The position numbers were made by a program, and so were the translations under genes. From Irpex lacteus (lineage: Eukaryota; Basidiomycota; Agaricomycetes; Polyporales; Irpicaceae), in the NCBI GenBank assembly GCA_001986395.2, contig MQVO02000020.1:310001-374000 (forward strand): a stretch of 64,000 bases of DNA, in the 5' to 3' direction. The notes under the pieces are model-generated. The model was not told the DNA's origin. It was given only the letters and a program-made list of their open reading frames with translations, and did no database searches. Of this stretch, positions 11,826 through 25,033 are shown piece after piece. Position 1 is the first letter of the stretch. Each line of letters begins with the position of its first letter.

Positions 11826-13951
11826 GTCTCTCCACTTTCTTCCCCAAAATGTCTTGTATCCATCCCCTACTCATCTTTCTGAAGTACTGCAACCGCTTGT
11901 GTATCATCTGGAACTCCCAGGGCAACGATTTTTGTCTCTCACATGCATCATCCATCATCGATCATCATCCAGGCATCGCCTTCACCCAACTCATGGACTA
12001 TAAGCCTCATCGCATCACTGTACTCATATGTATTCCCTCTGTAGCATCCTTGTAACGATCTGTAACGACCTCTAACGAATTTATGTAACGTAACCAAGTT
12101 ATACAGCTTGAGCTGCTACGTAGTTAGGATGTAGTAATATGCACTAGCATATCCCTAGCTAGCGCTACACACGCGGGAGTGCCTTGTGCCCACCCTATGT
12201 ACTATGGATGCGGTCACTATTATTCAACCTAACTTGAGAGTGGCGACATTTTCGCCTATATACTGGGCAGCCAGATCATCTGTGGCCAAGACCAGAATAT
12301 GTCTATGATGGGATAATGATGACCAGCCCTGGAGCACGTCAGGGTAGCGAGGAGAGGTGTCACACGTGCCAACGGTTTCTTGCTCTATACATCGCAAAGC
12401 AAGATACTCTACGCATCAGGCCTCAGGCATCATATATTCAGGATATTCAGATATTCGGTACCACAATACTAATCACATTCAATCACCGGACTTGGGCCAA
12501 CCGCACCCGAACCCGCCAGCGTACTAGTACTACGCTCCGAGTCTTTAATTGAACTAAGGCTTCGCGCGCCGGATCAATCAAACCACGGAGTTAACACCCC
12601 AGTACAAGAAGCAATCATAATGAACGGCCTCATGTACAACTGAAAAAATAATAAATCTACGGTACCACGAGGCTCCTTGCAAACGCTGTACCAGCTCCGA
12701 GTCGGACTACTAAGTAGCGCGCTGCACCGTGACCGCTCGAGACCCAGTAGGAGAGAACGATTTCGACACCCGGAGCAGTCGGCAAGATACAGCAGTCAAT
12801 GCCTAAAGGTCAATTGAAGAATATACTACTCAGCTGACCGGAGAACCCATCGCTCTGCTGGCGCAAAAACTCCTGGAACGGGGTGCTGGGGTGCTGGGGA
12901 GGAACAGTACTCCCTGGTGACTCACTACATATGGCCATTCACACCGCCAGAACAGCACTGCCTTGGAGCTAAGACACATAACCAACTAGCACGCTGGATC
13001 AGACAAGCGTGATTCTCGACTTGCATTCGGAGTACGCACCTCATGAATCATGATTACTACAAAATGCCGGCTGCCTCGGACTAATTGGCAGTGGGCCATC
13101 GTTGCAGCGCATGCGAGCCTCGGGCTAGTAGAATGAAAGCCACTGAGCGACTCTGATTTCGATGATATGAATGGGCAACAGAGAAGCCGCGAGGTAACTT
13201 TGCTAGACTTGACTCGCTGCCAGTGCTTCGACATCGTGATGGGTGCATCCGAGTCAGCCAAACATTTGCGGACGAATGCTCACCTCTGGTGAAGATGAAA
13301 CGATGGCACACATAAGCAAGAAAGAATGGTGCTCACGTTCAACGTTCAACGTTCAACGCCCATGCTACGCAGATTACCAAAGCTGGATGGTCGTAACATT
13401 TGATTTGTGGACGAGCTCGTTTGAACTGGTACAAGATGAACTCGGCACCGCCTGAGGGACAGGCCCTCTTTTACTTTGCACTGTCAAGTTGTGGAAAGAG
13501 TGAGCAACATGAGGTAATGTATCATAGTTTCCATGCCTCGTGCTGCGCATGCGGCAGACATAGTACCTGGACTACATGAGAATAGGGAGGTCAGTGCTTA
13601 GCCAGAAAAGATGGGGTACCACTAGTAAGTCGCGGCATTATAGAGACGGCAGGGAGGGTCGCCAGCCATGGTGCATGATACTGCAGGCCACGCCGACAAT
13701 ATGATATGGTGCAGTTGCGCTTCAGACAATACCCTTTGAAAGTCACTACAGACGAGTGTTATTAGATGTAACGATGCCGGCAGCTCTTATATCAATGAAG
13801 TACTCACTCGCTCAACTTCACCGTATATGCAAAATGCAAAGTGAAGTAATAATCTGGTCTATTGCACCTACTGGAACGCAGGGTTCTTGGAAACACCACA
13901 GTAGACGAGAATCACGAGCCACAAAGACATCGCAATGGTGATCATAAGTAA
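11826..13951. other. Intergenic interval without a gene
   Basis: About 2.1 kb between the converging zinc-finger and hexosaminidase genes. The left part should be 3' untranslated DNA. Small repeats are present: three copies of a heptamer (cgttcaa) at about 13336-13357 and a short GGGGTGCT doublet near 12886-12899. No open frame carries a domain, and I saw no RNA gene. Confidence 0.4.
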
Positions 13952-16087
13952 TCAATCTAGTACGAGGGATACATTCCTGATACTCCCAATGAAACCCTCG
14001 CCGCCTATCGTTTTTGCAGGTGCGGCGAACGACATATTACCTTCTTGCATGTACTCGCCCCAGATATCCATAGTGGTCATCCAGTACCTCTTGTCAGTAA
14101 CGCTGTCGCCCAAAATAGCATATGTATAGTCACGGGTCGCACGGATGACGACCTTCGTCCACGTATGGGTCGGCAGCGTGTAGTTGAGTGCGTACAGTTG
14201 TCCCGTAGCTTCGAATGTGAGACTGGATACATGAAGCTTCGAATCGATACCGGAGAATAAGATGCCAGTTTCCGGGTCAGAGTGTGATGGCAGGACAGAG
14301 AAGGTAAGAGTGTACGGAGGACCGACACTCTCCACGCTGGTTTCGAAGCCGTTTGGGACTGTGGCATAAGAGTACACGACGTTCCCACGTGTCCGCTTGA
14401 CAACACGATTTAGGTTTTGACCTGGGGCAGCCGCGTTCAAGGAAGGATACACGCTGTCGAACTGGCCACGGGTCAAGCTGGATGCACGTACATCCGAGCC
14501 AGCCCATACCTTCTCGCCGAACACCGCTAGGCTACGTGCGAGCTGATAGTAATTCTCCAACGCAGTAGTAGCGTTGTTACCCCAGTCGTTCCATAATGCC
14601 ATAATAGATCCTCGGAGAAGTGGATTGTCGACGGCGGTGTTGTTAGAGGGATCGTCAGTCGTGAAGATATTCGGACCCCAACCTTTGCCGCCAGGTGCAC
14701 CACCCCACATAAGGGTTTCATCCAACTCCTGTGGGAACTGACCACTGTCTGAAGTTTTCCCATCGAGGTAGAGGAATGTTTGCTCAGAGTTGATGAGGTT
14801 GTAGCCCTTGGCCATCAGCTGCACAGGAACATCGTCACCAGGAAAATCCCAATGCTGGATCGTTATGTCACTGGACACACGCGAAGTGATGCTCGGCTCG
14901 TTTGTCCCCCATATGCGAATGGATTTCCCAGATTTTTGTTTGATATAGAAGGCCATCTCGTTGACGAAGGCAATGTAGTCGTCTGCGAGGTTCGGGTCAT
15001 ACTCGTCAGCACCAATAGACACTTCTGGAGAGCTGAACCAAGAGAGAAATTCGTCCCAGATCATTTTGATCGTAGGGATAGTCTCAGGGTGAGAAAGGTT
15101 CAAATGATCAGGCGCGCCAGTCTCCATGAGTTGTGGCTTCCACTGGTTAATAGCGAGTGAGTGGCCGGGTGTATCGATCTCTGGTACCACAGTGACTCCG
15201 CGTGCTGCGCAGCTCTTCTGCATGCTCAAGAAGTCTGCCTTGCTCCAGCTCTCGTTTCTCCTGGGCACAAGGCCCTCGAGTGGCGATCCGGGGTAAGGCT
15301 GGAAGCGGAAAGCCGCGTACAACTTCTTCCAATTTTCATTATCGTCGCCATACAGCCAGGCGGGATTCCAAAGATTATCCGATGCATGAAGATGCATTTC
15401 ATTAATCTTAAAGAACGAAGCGTAGGCGCAAAGATCCGCTATAACTCATATCAGCAGCGAACAATAAGTTTGTCGAGATATATGATACAAACCTAGGAAT
15501 TTAGTATCGAACCAGTGCCGGCCAGCATCTAACATGAAGCCTCTGACCTCCCAGCCTGGTGCGTCCGAAACTTCTCCGGGTGTGAAGGTAACGCGCCTCT
15601 GCCCTGCGGCGACGGCCAATGCAGCTTGTTGTGTCAGAGTCGTCATGCCTCGCCATGCACCAATAGCGGCGGGAGCTTTCAAGTGTATCAAGTGCGCCCG
15701 TATAGTGATGTGGTAACCTTCGTCTGTCCTCTTTCCGCTGTATAAGCTGTAGTGCAGTTGCGGGTCGATGGTCACGTAGATGCTCGGCTGCGTTCCGGTA
15801 GATGGGGAGGGTAACACTTCAACAGCAGGAAGTGTTGTGAGCAAGGTCACAGTCATCAGGTCATCACGAAAAGTCCTCGCAAAGTCGTGCGCGGAAGGCA
15901 GTCCCTGCGTTCCGTACTTGCTATCCACTATGATGCGTGTATTCTCGGTTAGAACGAATCCATGTGAAGCGACTGCGGGTGCGAATGATGCGACTGAGGG
16001 AATTTGAGGCAAGAGTATGTTATCTGCAAATACTACAGCTGGTGCGAGAAAAGTGACGCTGAAGACATAAAGAGCAAGGTTGAGCAT
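13952..16087 (-). CDS. Secreted beta-N-acetylhexosaminidase (GH20) with C-terminal extension
   Basis: Predicted extracellular enzyme releasing terminal GlcNAc/GalNAc, for example from chitin fragments. Two exons (16087-15493, 15438-13952) with one 54 nt intron give 693 residues. Residues 1-21 form a signal peptide (MLNLALYVFSVTFLAPAVVFA). A GH20 N-terminal alpha/beta domain follows. The catalytic barrel begins at RGFMLDAGRHWFD and contains the general-acid pair in SIGADEYDPN (Asp-Glu). The intron falls exactly inside the strand DTKFL|ADLCAY. Substrate-site residues WDFPGDDV and WNDWGNN are visible. About 170 residues after the barrel form an extra beta-rich region (TLTFSVLPSH ... IWGEYMQEG), which resembles a lectin- or laminin-G-like module. 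Typical fungal GH20 enzymes are near 550-600 residues, so the tail is an addition. Several NxS/T sites fit secretion. Confidence 0.88.
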
Positions 16088-16902
16088 GTTCGTGCGCTAC
16101 TCAGAAACAAATGTATCAGCGACTCGGATAGTGACGGTATTACGATCTCCGTTGGATTATCGCGCACCTGAGTGTGGTTGGCAGTAGTAGTCGCACAGCT
16201 TGTAGAACTAAGGCTCCTACCTAAGACTCATGCATGAAGTTGCTGTTCGCACGGCCAAGTTACAACATTCCCGTCTTGTTATCGGGCCTTACATACTGCT
16301 ACCGCAGTACCATGTGTCTTGATTCTATATCCCTTGCCATGTGATGTAAAGTGTTCTGCTACTCAAATTCTGTCTTCTGATAGCTGAAGCAGGTCACGAT
16401 GTTTGCACAGACTTCTTGATATTCCTGGCTATGTCGGGGAGTTTGCATGATAATCGATAAGTATCAGTAATCTTATAAGACAACCTAGCAGGATTCCCAA
16501 TTGAACGAGGTTCTATGGAAGAGGCGAGACAAGACACTTACGAGCGATCAAAATAGCCAGGGCCCAAGCCCGTATGCATGTGAGCCTGAAGCAAGTTAAG
16601 TAACACGTCCCATATGCGCGTGTGCTCCCTTCTCGATCTAGATCTTATCTCTGTTGAAACTTATGGTTCCGAGGCCACTGCAACCATCTGCCAGTGTCTG
16701 CAGGTCCTCCGCTTGTAGAGTTTCAAGGTAAGGTCATGTCTTTCCGTAGTAAGCGTTTCATGTGTGCCTACTTGGTCACGCTACGTACACGAATCGGCTT
16801 CAGATTTTGTTCACGGTATTGTACACTGTTGTATCGTGAAATAAAAACCATACATTGCTTTTCATTCTGTGACCTTGAACATACGAGTGCATCAGCTATG
16901 TC
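16088..16902. other. Intergenic, promoter of the hexosaminidase gene
   Basis: About 0.8 kb. It lies upstream of the minus-strand hexosaminidase gene and downstream of the MYND gene, so it should hold the promoter of the former and the terminator of the latter. No gene or repeat was recognised. Confidence 0.35.
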
Positions 16903-18752
16903 TTAATCAAGCTCCTCAATATGCATATGGTCGAGTCCTTCTGCGATATCGACAATGTTCCACGGGGTGTGCATCTCCCTGTTGCTGTCTACGATTTCCT
17001 TTTGTGCCGGAGACTTGGACTCGCTAGCATCGTTGTAGGGACAGACCGTCAAGATGAACCCGTTAGGGACATTAGGCAGATATGTGGGTATAGGACGCTG
17101 ACCCGGCCTCTGGAACGGATTCAGTACAATGGGAAAATCTTCCTTGCTGCGTGCCCTGGTCATCATCGCAGTCATGCACTGGGAAGGAGTTGGTGCCCAG
17201 GGCCCTCTATCTATAGAGCCCGGCGTCTGTGCTTGCATAGCTAGAAGGCTGCCAAACGATGCTCGCTGATGCTCACAGGACTGTTCAGCGTATTCCGTCG
17301 TAGCAAATGGCATCGTATTGGCCAGGGACCATATAATGACAGGGCGCCAGCCTTGGTAGGAACTAAGGCCTGCGTCGGGAGCAACGAGAACATCTGGACG
17401 AGCATGAGGGCCCCCATACTCAGCAAGGCGAGAAGCCGACCACGAGTCGGAGGTATCCAGATACACTGAGACCTTGCCCGCGCCGGATTCTTCGGGTGCA
17501 GTGTACGTGAACACAGGTCGTGCTGGGCTCTCGAGGGCAGCGGCTGCCAGAGAATTCGGCTTCGACTTCGCAAGGGAAGTGAGAGTTTGAACCGCTTTAC
17601 TAAACATCACGAGCTTGATATGGTAGTGAGGTAAGAGCAATGCCAGCTCTCCGAACCTGCAGAAGATGATCAAAAATGTGTTTCGGGACCAGACTTGAGT
17701 ACGAACAGTGGCAAGAAGTTGAGCTCCTTCTCAGCACCAATGTAGTGTATAGTGAGTGAAATTGGGTCGCTGTCAAAGGAGCCTTTGTTCGGATCCGCTA
17801 TCTTCAGGACTTCCACCAGTATCCAGTATACCGACATCGGGAAACTCATGAGCAATGCAGCGGGTGACTCTTTAGGAAGCCTTGGGAGCAAAGTCAGTAT
17901 CGCTGAGTAATATTACAGGAAGGTGGTCCTTACCGTCTCCACTTGTACCACGAATCCCAGTCCTTGATCTGCACCTTTGTAACCAGACGCGGAGGCTCCC
18001 ATAGTGACGAGAATCGAAGGAAAGGGATAAGCTCCGGCTCAAGTCTCCACCCATCCCGGTCAGTCAGATGCCTCTCTTTCAACAGCTCTGCACCGTCCGT
18101 ATGATTGAACTTCTCTCCAATGAAGTCGAGTAACTTCCTATACTCCGGAGGCAGAAATTGGTTTGCATCGCCAGTATCGAGGTGCGGAATGGGACCGCCT
18201 CTGTGACTCCAGTATCCCATGTTAGAGCCGCCGAGTACCTTGTAGCGACCTCTACAAATGTCCTCGCTAAAAGAGGTATCTTTCTCGATACGTCCCCAAG
18301 GAAATTGGAGTAGAATGGCTTGGATGTCAGGGACTTTCTTCATATGTCGCTGTATGATTAACGAGGAGGCCTCAACAGGTACTCAAGTGCACGGTATCCT
18401 CCACACGTACCTGATTATCTTTGCACAAGTCTCGATGTGTCGGTGCTCCCGGTACGGGAGAGCTATACCAATCCTTCTCCGCACACTGCGACGAGGATGA
18501 ACACCGAGGAAAGTTTCAAGTCGTCCAACAGATACTCACTTTCTTACTACAGTAAATCGGGGCTTTGCATTTTGCGCACCAGAATTTCTTTCCCTCGATG
18601 GGAGTTGAGCAGTGCGAGCATGAGACGACGGTCTCGAAGTCGAAGTCGGTCGGCTTGAACCCCGGCTTCTGCTCTGCAGCAACAAGCTCTTGGGCTTGCT
18701 TAGTGATGTTTTCAAAATAGTCGAACAAGCCTGCAGCGTTTGGTATGGCCAT
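16903..18752 (-). CDS. MYND zinc-finger protein with MSS51-type C-terminal domain
   Basis: Five exons (18752-18540, 18485-18411, 18349-17934, 17880-17695, 17656-16903) give 547 residues. The MYND finger is complete once spliced: CSHC, CAKC, CSKKC and HRDLC supply the eight zinc ligands at about residues 45-95, spread over exons 1 and 2. The C-terminal half has the motif order of the MSS51 C-terminal family: LTIHYIGAEKELNFLPLF, GELALLLPHYHIKL, then RPDVLVAPDAGLSSYQGW and MPFATTEYAEQ. In yeast Mss51 is a mitochondrial translation factor for cytochrome oxidase. Basidiomycetes carry several MYND/MSS51-like paralogues of unknown role, and no mitochondrial presequence is evident here. The fourth intron uses a weak donor (gtctgg), so the joint near 17695 is the least certain. 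Function is inferred only at family level. Confidence 0.78.
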
Positions 18753-19248
18753 AGTGACGACGAGAAAAGTTGGGGTCTGAGCAGTGGCACGCAAGTCAGC
18801 GAATTGAACAAATGATAATAGTCGTAGGAGGACTTGCATTGTGTTTTGAGCAAGGAGACTGATATGGGGGCTCTAGTCTCGATAGGCGGGGAGTGGCTCA
18901 TGAGAAAGAAGAGAGCGTATCGAATTCCTTTTGAGCTACAGTAGACCATCTGGTGCAATGAGGCGGGTGAGAGATTATGGTAAGACGTCAGTCGATAAGC
19001 GCCTGCCCTTGATTGACCTACACGTTCAGACCCTACTTCAAACTGCACCCTCTTTCACCGCTTTTACCAAAACCCTCAATTATTCTAGGCATGAAACATC
19101 ATTCATAGGGTACGGGCCATAGCAGACAATATTACAGTACAAATAGAAGCAGGAAAACGAATATCGAGCGATTCAGCGAAGGAAGGATTGTGGAATTATG
19201 CTTGATCTGGGATGAAAGAGGTAGATCGTCGATCTAGGCTCTCAACGT

Positions 19249-20017
<769 letters not shown>

Positions 20018-21363
20018 GTCGAGTTACTTGAGGTTGTTGGTAAAGTACGAAGGGCTTGCGACGACGTGCGAGGGAACTTGCTCTCGCAGAGGGGCGGGGA
20101 AGATGGGTGTTGAGAGGAGAGAGGCGGAGAGAGTGGGGGCCTTTCGAGTGGACTCCTGCCCTTTTCCTTGAATGTCCGAGCAGGTCTTTCCCACGCTCGT
20201 GCCCAAACGCACTTTTGTTTGCCCAGTCAAACCCAGAACTTCCGTTGAGAGTGGAAGAGCCGTATTTCCCACGCTAAATCCTACCTCTCTTGCAGCGACT
20301 GCTTCACCACTTCACTTCTGCGTATTTTTCTGACGTGCCTGTGGATATTCTCGGCCTCTGAGAGGCCTCACACTGCTTACGATTTACGGGCATGAAGCTA
20401 TGGAGGCGTTGCAAGATTCTGAGAGTCGAATCATCCGTCGAGCGCTCTTGAACAAACGGTTTCTTTTGGGCGCTTCTTGCATCTTCCAGCTTTCGTGTCG
20501 CTTCAAACCTGCGTATCTCGGCGGCCACATAAAAGCACCTATATGCCCCACGGAAACACCGAAGCCTCTCACAAAGTATCATATGCACATGCGAGACCTA
20601 TGGCAATAGCAATCTCATTCTTGCTTTCGCTCAGACTCGGTTGTTGCCTCGCCTCACAAACCCCCTTTGTTACGCGCAGTACGCGCACGGGCCATGCGGC
20701 ATTATCTAAGCCTCCAATCGGCTCAACTCTAGCTCACCGTGCTATGCTTGGGGATGCGGTCTAGTCGCAACGGATCCGACGGACGACGAAGGGCAGCTCA
20801 GCAACTTTGTTGAGAGACTCACACCCAAATTACTGTACTCCAGTAGAGACGGTCAGCAACTATGTTCGGCTATCTGTGTTACTCATATCAGCTTTGTGCA
20901 TGAAATAGCATTATGAATGACGGCTGTCTATTCAAAACGCGCCCCGAATACGAGCTCGAGTACGTCCTACGTCCAGGTGTGCCTTGGATTCCTTTCTACG
21001 TAATGCTCAAGGAGCCTACACTGTCAAATCAGGTACTAATACTTTGCTCTATAATCTGCTTGCAGTGCGCATCACATACGGCAAGGCCATTAACTCAAAG
21101 TCAAGTTCTGTGTTCTAGCAGCTGGAAACTGACCTCAAGCTAATACATCTGGGCCTCAGGTCTCAAAACGGATCACTGCATCATATCAATACTTCATCTG
21201 GAACAGCGGATCCTAATGTATAGTTTGTACCGATGCTTTCTCGTCGAGATGCAGAGCCGCTTCTAGGGGGCGACTCGGCCAGAAATATGCTCACTGAGCG
21301 GTCACGAAGGTTTGCGCAATGACGACTTCGGGATTGTACCGAACACTGACGTATATGTGTGCA

Positions 21364-21407
21364 ACATACCTATGTCAGGACACTCCTCATCCCTGACATA
21401 GGTATGT
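21364..21407. repeat. Perfect inverted repeat, 16 bp arms
   Basis: Left arm acatacctatgtcagg (21364-21379) and right arm cctgacataggtatgt (21392-21407) are exact reverse complements around a 12 nt spacer. Such a pair could fold as a strong RNA or DNA hairpin or be a palindromic protein site. I saw no second copy in the window and no flanking duplication. Confidence 0.85.
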
Positions 21408-21876
21408 GGGACACACAAAGAGGGGAATCCGTATGTGTTTCATGACGTTTCATTGTATTCCGCGATCTCACACTGTCCGTGGGTCTGTTCATAGCTGGGT
21501 CACACTGCCCAGGCGTTTCAAGGCTACGTGCGGGGTTGAGGTGCGCGTCCCGGCGATGGTCATCGCCTACTAACGCGTCCCTTATCCCACATAAGTAAAT
21601 GACGGATGGCATCGCGGTCAAAATGAGTTCGACTAAGACCCACGAATATTCATATATCATCTTCAGTTCCGTCGGAACGCTTGGGTGGGGCACACTAAAG
21701 ACATCCGTGATCAAAGACTCCGAAACCTGCAACTCGTGGAGCAAGACAATTGCTATGCCAGCAATGTTAACGGTTCCGAGTGTAGCGACTGTGGTGGTGA
21801 GGCCAAGTGAACATGCACCGTTCCTTGTCAGTCTAATCCCTATTTCATAGTATTTAACGCGTAGTATGATGCACAT
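21370..21876 (-). CDS. Doubtful membrane-protein frame
   Basis: A 168-codon open frame whose N-terminal half has two hydrophobic stretches (LGLTTTVATLGTVNIAGIAI and WVLVELILTAMPSVIYLCGI) separated by a short polar loop. The C-terminal third is charged and unstructured in appearance. I do not recognise a family. It might be the last exon of, or a relic of, a polytopic membrane protein. No upstream exon with good splice sites was found, and the stop falls inside a perfect inverted repeat. Codon usage is not clearly gene-like. Treat as possible only. Confidence 0.18.
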   Translation of the reverse strand: MCIILRVKYYEIGIRLTRNGACSLGLTTTVATLGTVNIAGIAIVLLHELQVSESLITDVFSVPHPSVPTELKMIYEYSWVLVELILTAMPSVIYLCGIRDALVGDDHRRDAHLNPARSLETPGQCDPAMNRPTDSVRSRNTMKRHETHTDSPLCVSHIPMSGMRSVLT

Positions 21877-22548
21877 ATTATTGCAATCGAGACCACGTAT
21901 AACACGAGTTGCGTCTGTGCTGGCCCTCCTGACTGTGTATTATACATCCATAACACGGAGGAATTGGGTCAAGGAATTGCGTAGGTGGATGACTGTAAAG
22001 AAGACCGCGGTCTTTAGGGCCTGGCCGAACACGCCGGCTCCACAAACACGTCCGTGTGGTCGTCATAAACGTGAGATTATTCGCAAGAAAATATTGGTAT
22101 TTCTTCCTTCTACGCCCACGAACATCGGTCGACGGAAAATATTCTGCTCGGAGTATTTGTGGCTTGAGCTTTACAAGCGAGCACCAGAGTGGATAGTTAT
22201 AATCGTAAGTAGTGGAGGATGGGGACGTTGCCGGCGACTTCCTGTCAAGCTGTCAGACAGATCAGTAAGTGGGTGGTCTAGGCATGTTCCGTGATGGAGG
22301 CTATAAAAGGCAAAAAACAACGGGTGTGATGTCACACATGCGTCGAGTGAGATTGAGTTGAATGAACATTTCCCAGAGACTATCAAGACGACGATGGAGC
22401 TCTCACAGCGCACACGCAGGCACGATCACGGTTGCTCGCGGGGACATCTCTTCACCCGTCGTAGATACTACTTCGGGCTCCTGTCAGACTCGAAACATCT
22501 CTTTCGTCACTCCCAACTCATCCACCTATGTTGCACTATACCCTCTGA

Positions 22549-24557
22549 ATGGCTTTACCAGCCGTCCTACACCCCATCGCCTTGACTCAGTCGTCGGACC
22601 AGGTCGTCCACGATATCTCGCAGGAAATTGCAACCGCACACGCACCACATTCTGCCGGAAACCTCATCAAGCTCGAGCTCGACGCCCTTGTGGCAGCGGT
22701 GACAGAACGCAAGGAGGAGGCGGTGGCCGCGCACCAGGAGCTGAAATTGGACGAATCTTTGACCCGGATCGACGTGGCCGTGGATCAGGTATTAACGGAG
22801 CAGTCTGATATCCTTCTATCACCCGACAGAGACGAGCATGTTCTGCAATCGCATGACCTAGTTCGTGACAACGGCGACGACAAGTCTCATTACAGTGATA
22901 GCGACGACCCGCATGGCTTTGAGCCGTGTATTTCCTCATTCTCCGACCCAGGACACTATTCCTACTCGGAGAACCCTTCTCACGTTGCTCAGTACGTTAC
23001 CGCATCCGCGTTTATGCTTCGTTCCCAGCGTCTCACACAGCCTTCAACTCTCCGGTAGGCAACCAGCTGAACAGAATGACACCACAGGAAGAATGCATGG
23101 ACTATCCGACGCTTCTTTAAGCTCTGCTGAACCTACACGTGAGTCCTGTTATCTGTTAATGGGCACGCAGCGCGACGCCTTCGCCCGCTTCTTGCCATAT
23201 TGTTCATGCGCAGTTACCGGGCAAGACGCATTCCTTCTCCTCTTCGCACGTTTCTCCCGTATGTCTGACCTTGGTATTCCTTTGCTTGGCACGTACAGGT
23301 CCACCTCTCTTGACCACCAACTGTCAGTTGTCGCAGCAAAGCGACAGACACAGCAGCAATCGCCTCGACACCGCCATCGAACTGGCCGAGCGTGAATACG
23401 GTGCTGCCTCCGATCTGCCACCTCCTATACCGCCCAAGTCTCCTCTGCGCGATTTGCGCCATCCCAGGCCGACATCTGTGCATTCGACCGCCTCATCCTC
23501 GAGCACGTTGGACGAGCATACTAGGTCTCGTCAAAGATCTGTTAGGCTAGCGGCTGCTATCGGTCATAGACAAGCGCATACAATGTCTGATCCAGGACAT
23601 GGTTCAGATGCTGCGGGCCCTAGTCGCTTCCCCGCGCGTCTCAACTCACAATCGACTGTGAACTTGCGGTCTAAGCCCATTCGACAGGGAGGCCGGGCAA
23701 CTTGGGCATACAGCGAGTATCCGCCGTTGGACATGGTGCTTGAGGCCCAGGATCAAGAAGGACCTGTCGCATTCCCGACTACTTCATCGCACGCGGCATC
23801 GTTCATCTCGTTGGGCCAGTACCCCTCTCCGTCTCCACGAAACCCGAAGTCTTCAACCTTCGGTCAGGACCTCAGTCGATACCCCACAGGCTTGTTCGAT
23901 TCATTGTCGTCGCGTTCGCGAGGCGTGTCCACGTATTCCCAGGCCTCGTCCGCATCGCACATTACCTTTGCTGCTTTGGAGCACCCGCGAACACGCAAGA
24001 TATCGAACAAACTTCGAAAGGGTCCTAATGGAAGACGCAAAAGTTCCTTATCGATCTCGACCACGCTAGCATCCGAGATGGCCGCGCACACTCCTCCTAT
24101 CTCGCCTGTGGTCCACCGTCAGTCTCAATCTCTGTCCTTCACGGCTTCCCCTTACCTGCCTTCACCTTTGAGTGCCCATTTCGAGCCGTCGTCTCCCAAG
24201 CGCAGGAGTCCGTCTCCGCGATCTCGGCAGCGGAAGAAGAGTATCTTCTCACGCGTGTTCAACTTTCACCGCTCCAAGAAGTCTAGTGCGACATCTCGCA
24301 AAAGTGAGAAGGAATACACGGTTGAGCCCCTTCAGCTGCCGCCGCCTGACCAGCGTATTTCGTTTGCATCGATTGGTGAGGAGCCGGAAAGCGAAGACGG
24401 GGGATGTGGGGCTGAAACTCAAGAAGGAAGTGAGGATTGGAGAGAGTGCTGGTGGAAGGATAACATGAAGAGTCAGAGCGAGGATGGCCATGCTTATGGC
24501 TATGGCCGTGGACGACGTACGTTTTTTCAATTTGCATCTGGACGACCATGTTATTGA
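22549..24557 (+). CDS. Ser-rich basic protein, unknown function, 588 aa
   Basis: Four exons (22549-22991, 23041-23054, 23088-23138, 23299-24557) join in frame to 588 residues. Exon 2 would be only 14 nt. An alternative acceptor at 23028 gives a 26 nt exon in the same frame but a very short intron. The N-terminal 100 residues look helical (NLIKLELDALVAAVTERKEE). The middle is low-complexity, Ser/Pro/Arg-rich, and includes a proline motif (DLPPPIPPKSPL) that could bind SH3 domains. A strongly basic segment (RQRKKSIFSRVFNFHRSKKS) precedes an acidic, Trp-rich tail (EDWRECWWKDN). No catalytic domain is seen. The next gene starts 480 bp downstream on the same strand. A fusion with it is unlikely, because no acceptor follows the last possible donor for more than 300 bp. 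A membrane- or cytoskeleton-associated adaptor is plausible but unproven. Confidence 0.7.
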
Positions 24558-25033
24558 CTGATTCGCTTTTAACTTTTCAACTCTTCGGGTGCATTCATGG
24601 CTACTTTATCGGATCGTCATGCTAAATGTCGTGCAAACACACGGACCCACCCTGTCCTGGAACGTGAAACGTGCGTGCTTGTTCGGAAACATGTCATCGC
24701 CGGATGGAAACGATGGGATCTGGTGCCTCAATTATCACTTTGGATAATCGCGTTTATTGACGTCGATCTCCACGGGCGGCTGCATTTATCTGCCGTGTCT
24801 TGGCAACGCTCCCCTCTCTCAAACGTACATGCAATGTCGGACATTGCTCGCGGACAGCGTCGGCCAATGTGCTTACCATACACCCATCACCCTCCGCGTC
24901 TGCTCTCCTCTCGACCACCACCACCACCGCGACCTCAGCTAACGCCACCAAACAACCCACATCTTCCTCGCGGCTTGCTTCTGGGCACGGAGACGATACC
25001 ACCCATTCATTTCGTGGCAGCTGGTATGACAGC

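Larger units (their letters stand above)
20018..22548. other. Gene-poor interval with histone promoter
   Basis: The 20018-20300 part is the promoter and leader of the H3 gene. The remainder has no supported gene apart from one weak minus-strand frame at 21370-21876. It includes the 16 bp inverted repeat listed separately. The last 200 bp before 22549 are probably the promoter and leader of the Ser-rich gene, with a possible TATA box (tataaaag) near 22301. Confidence 0.4.
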
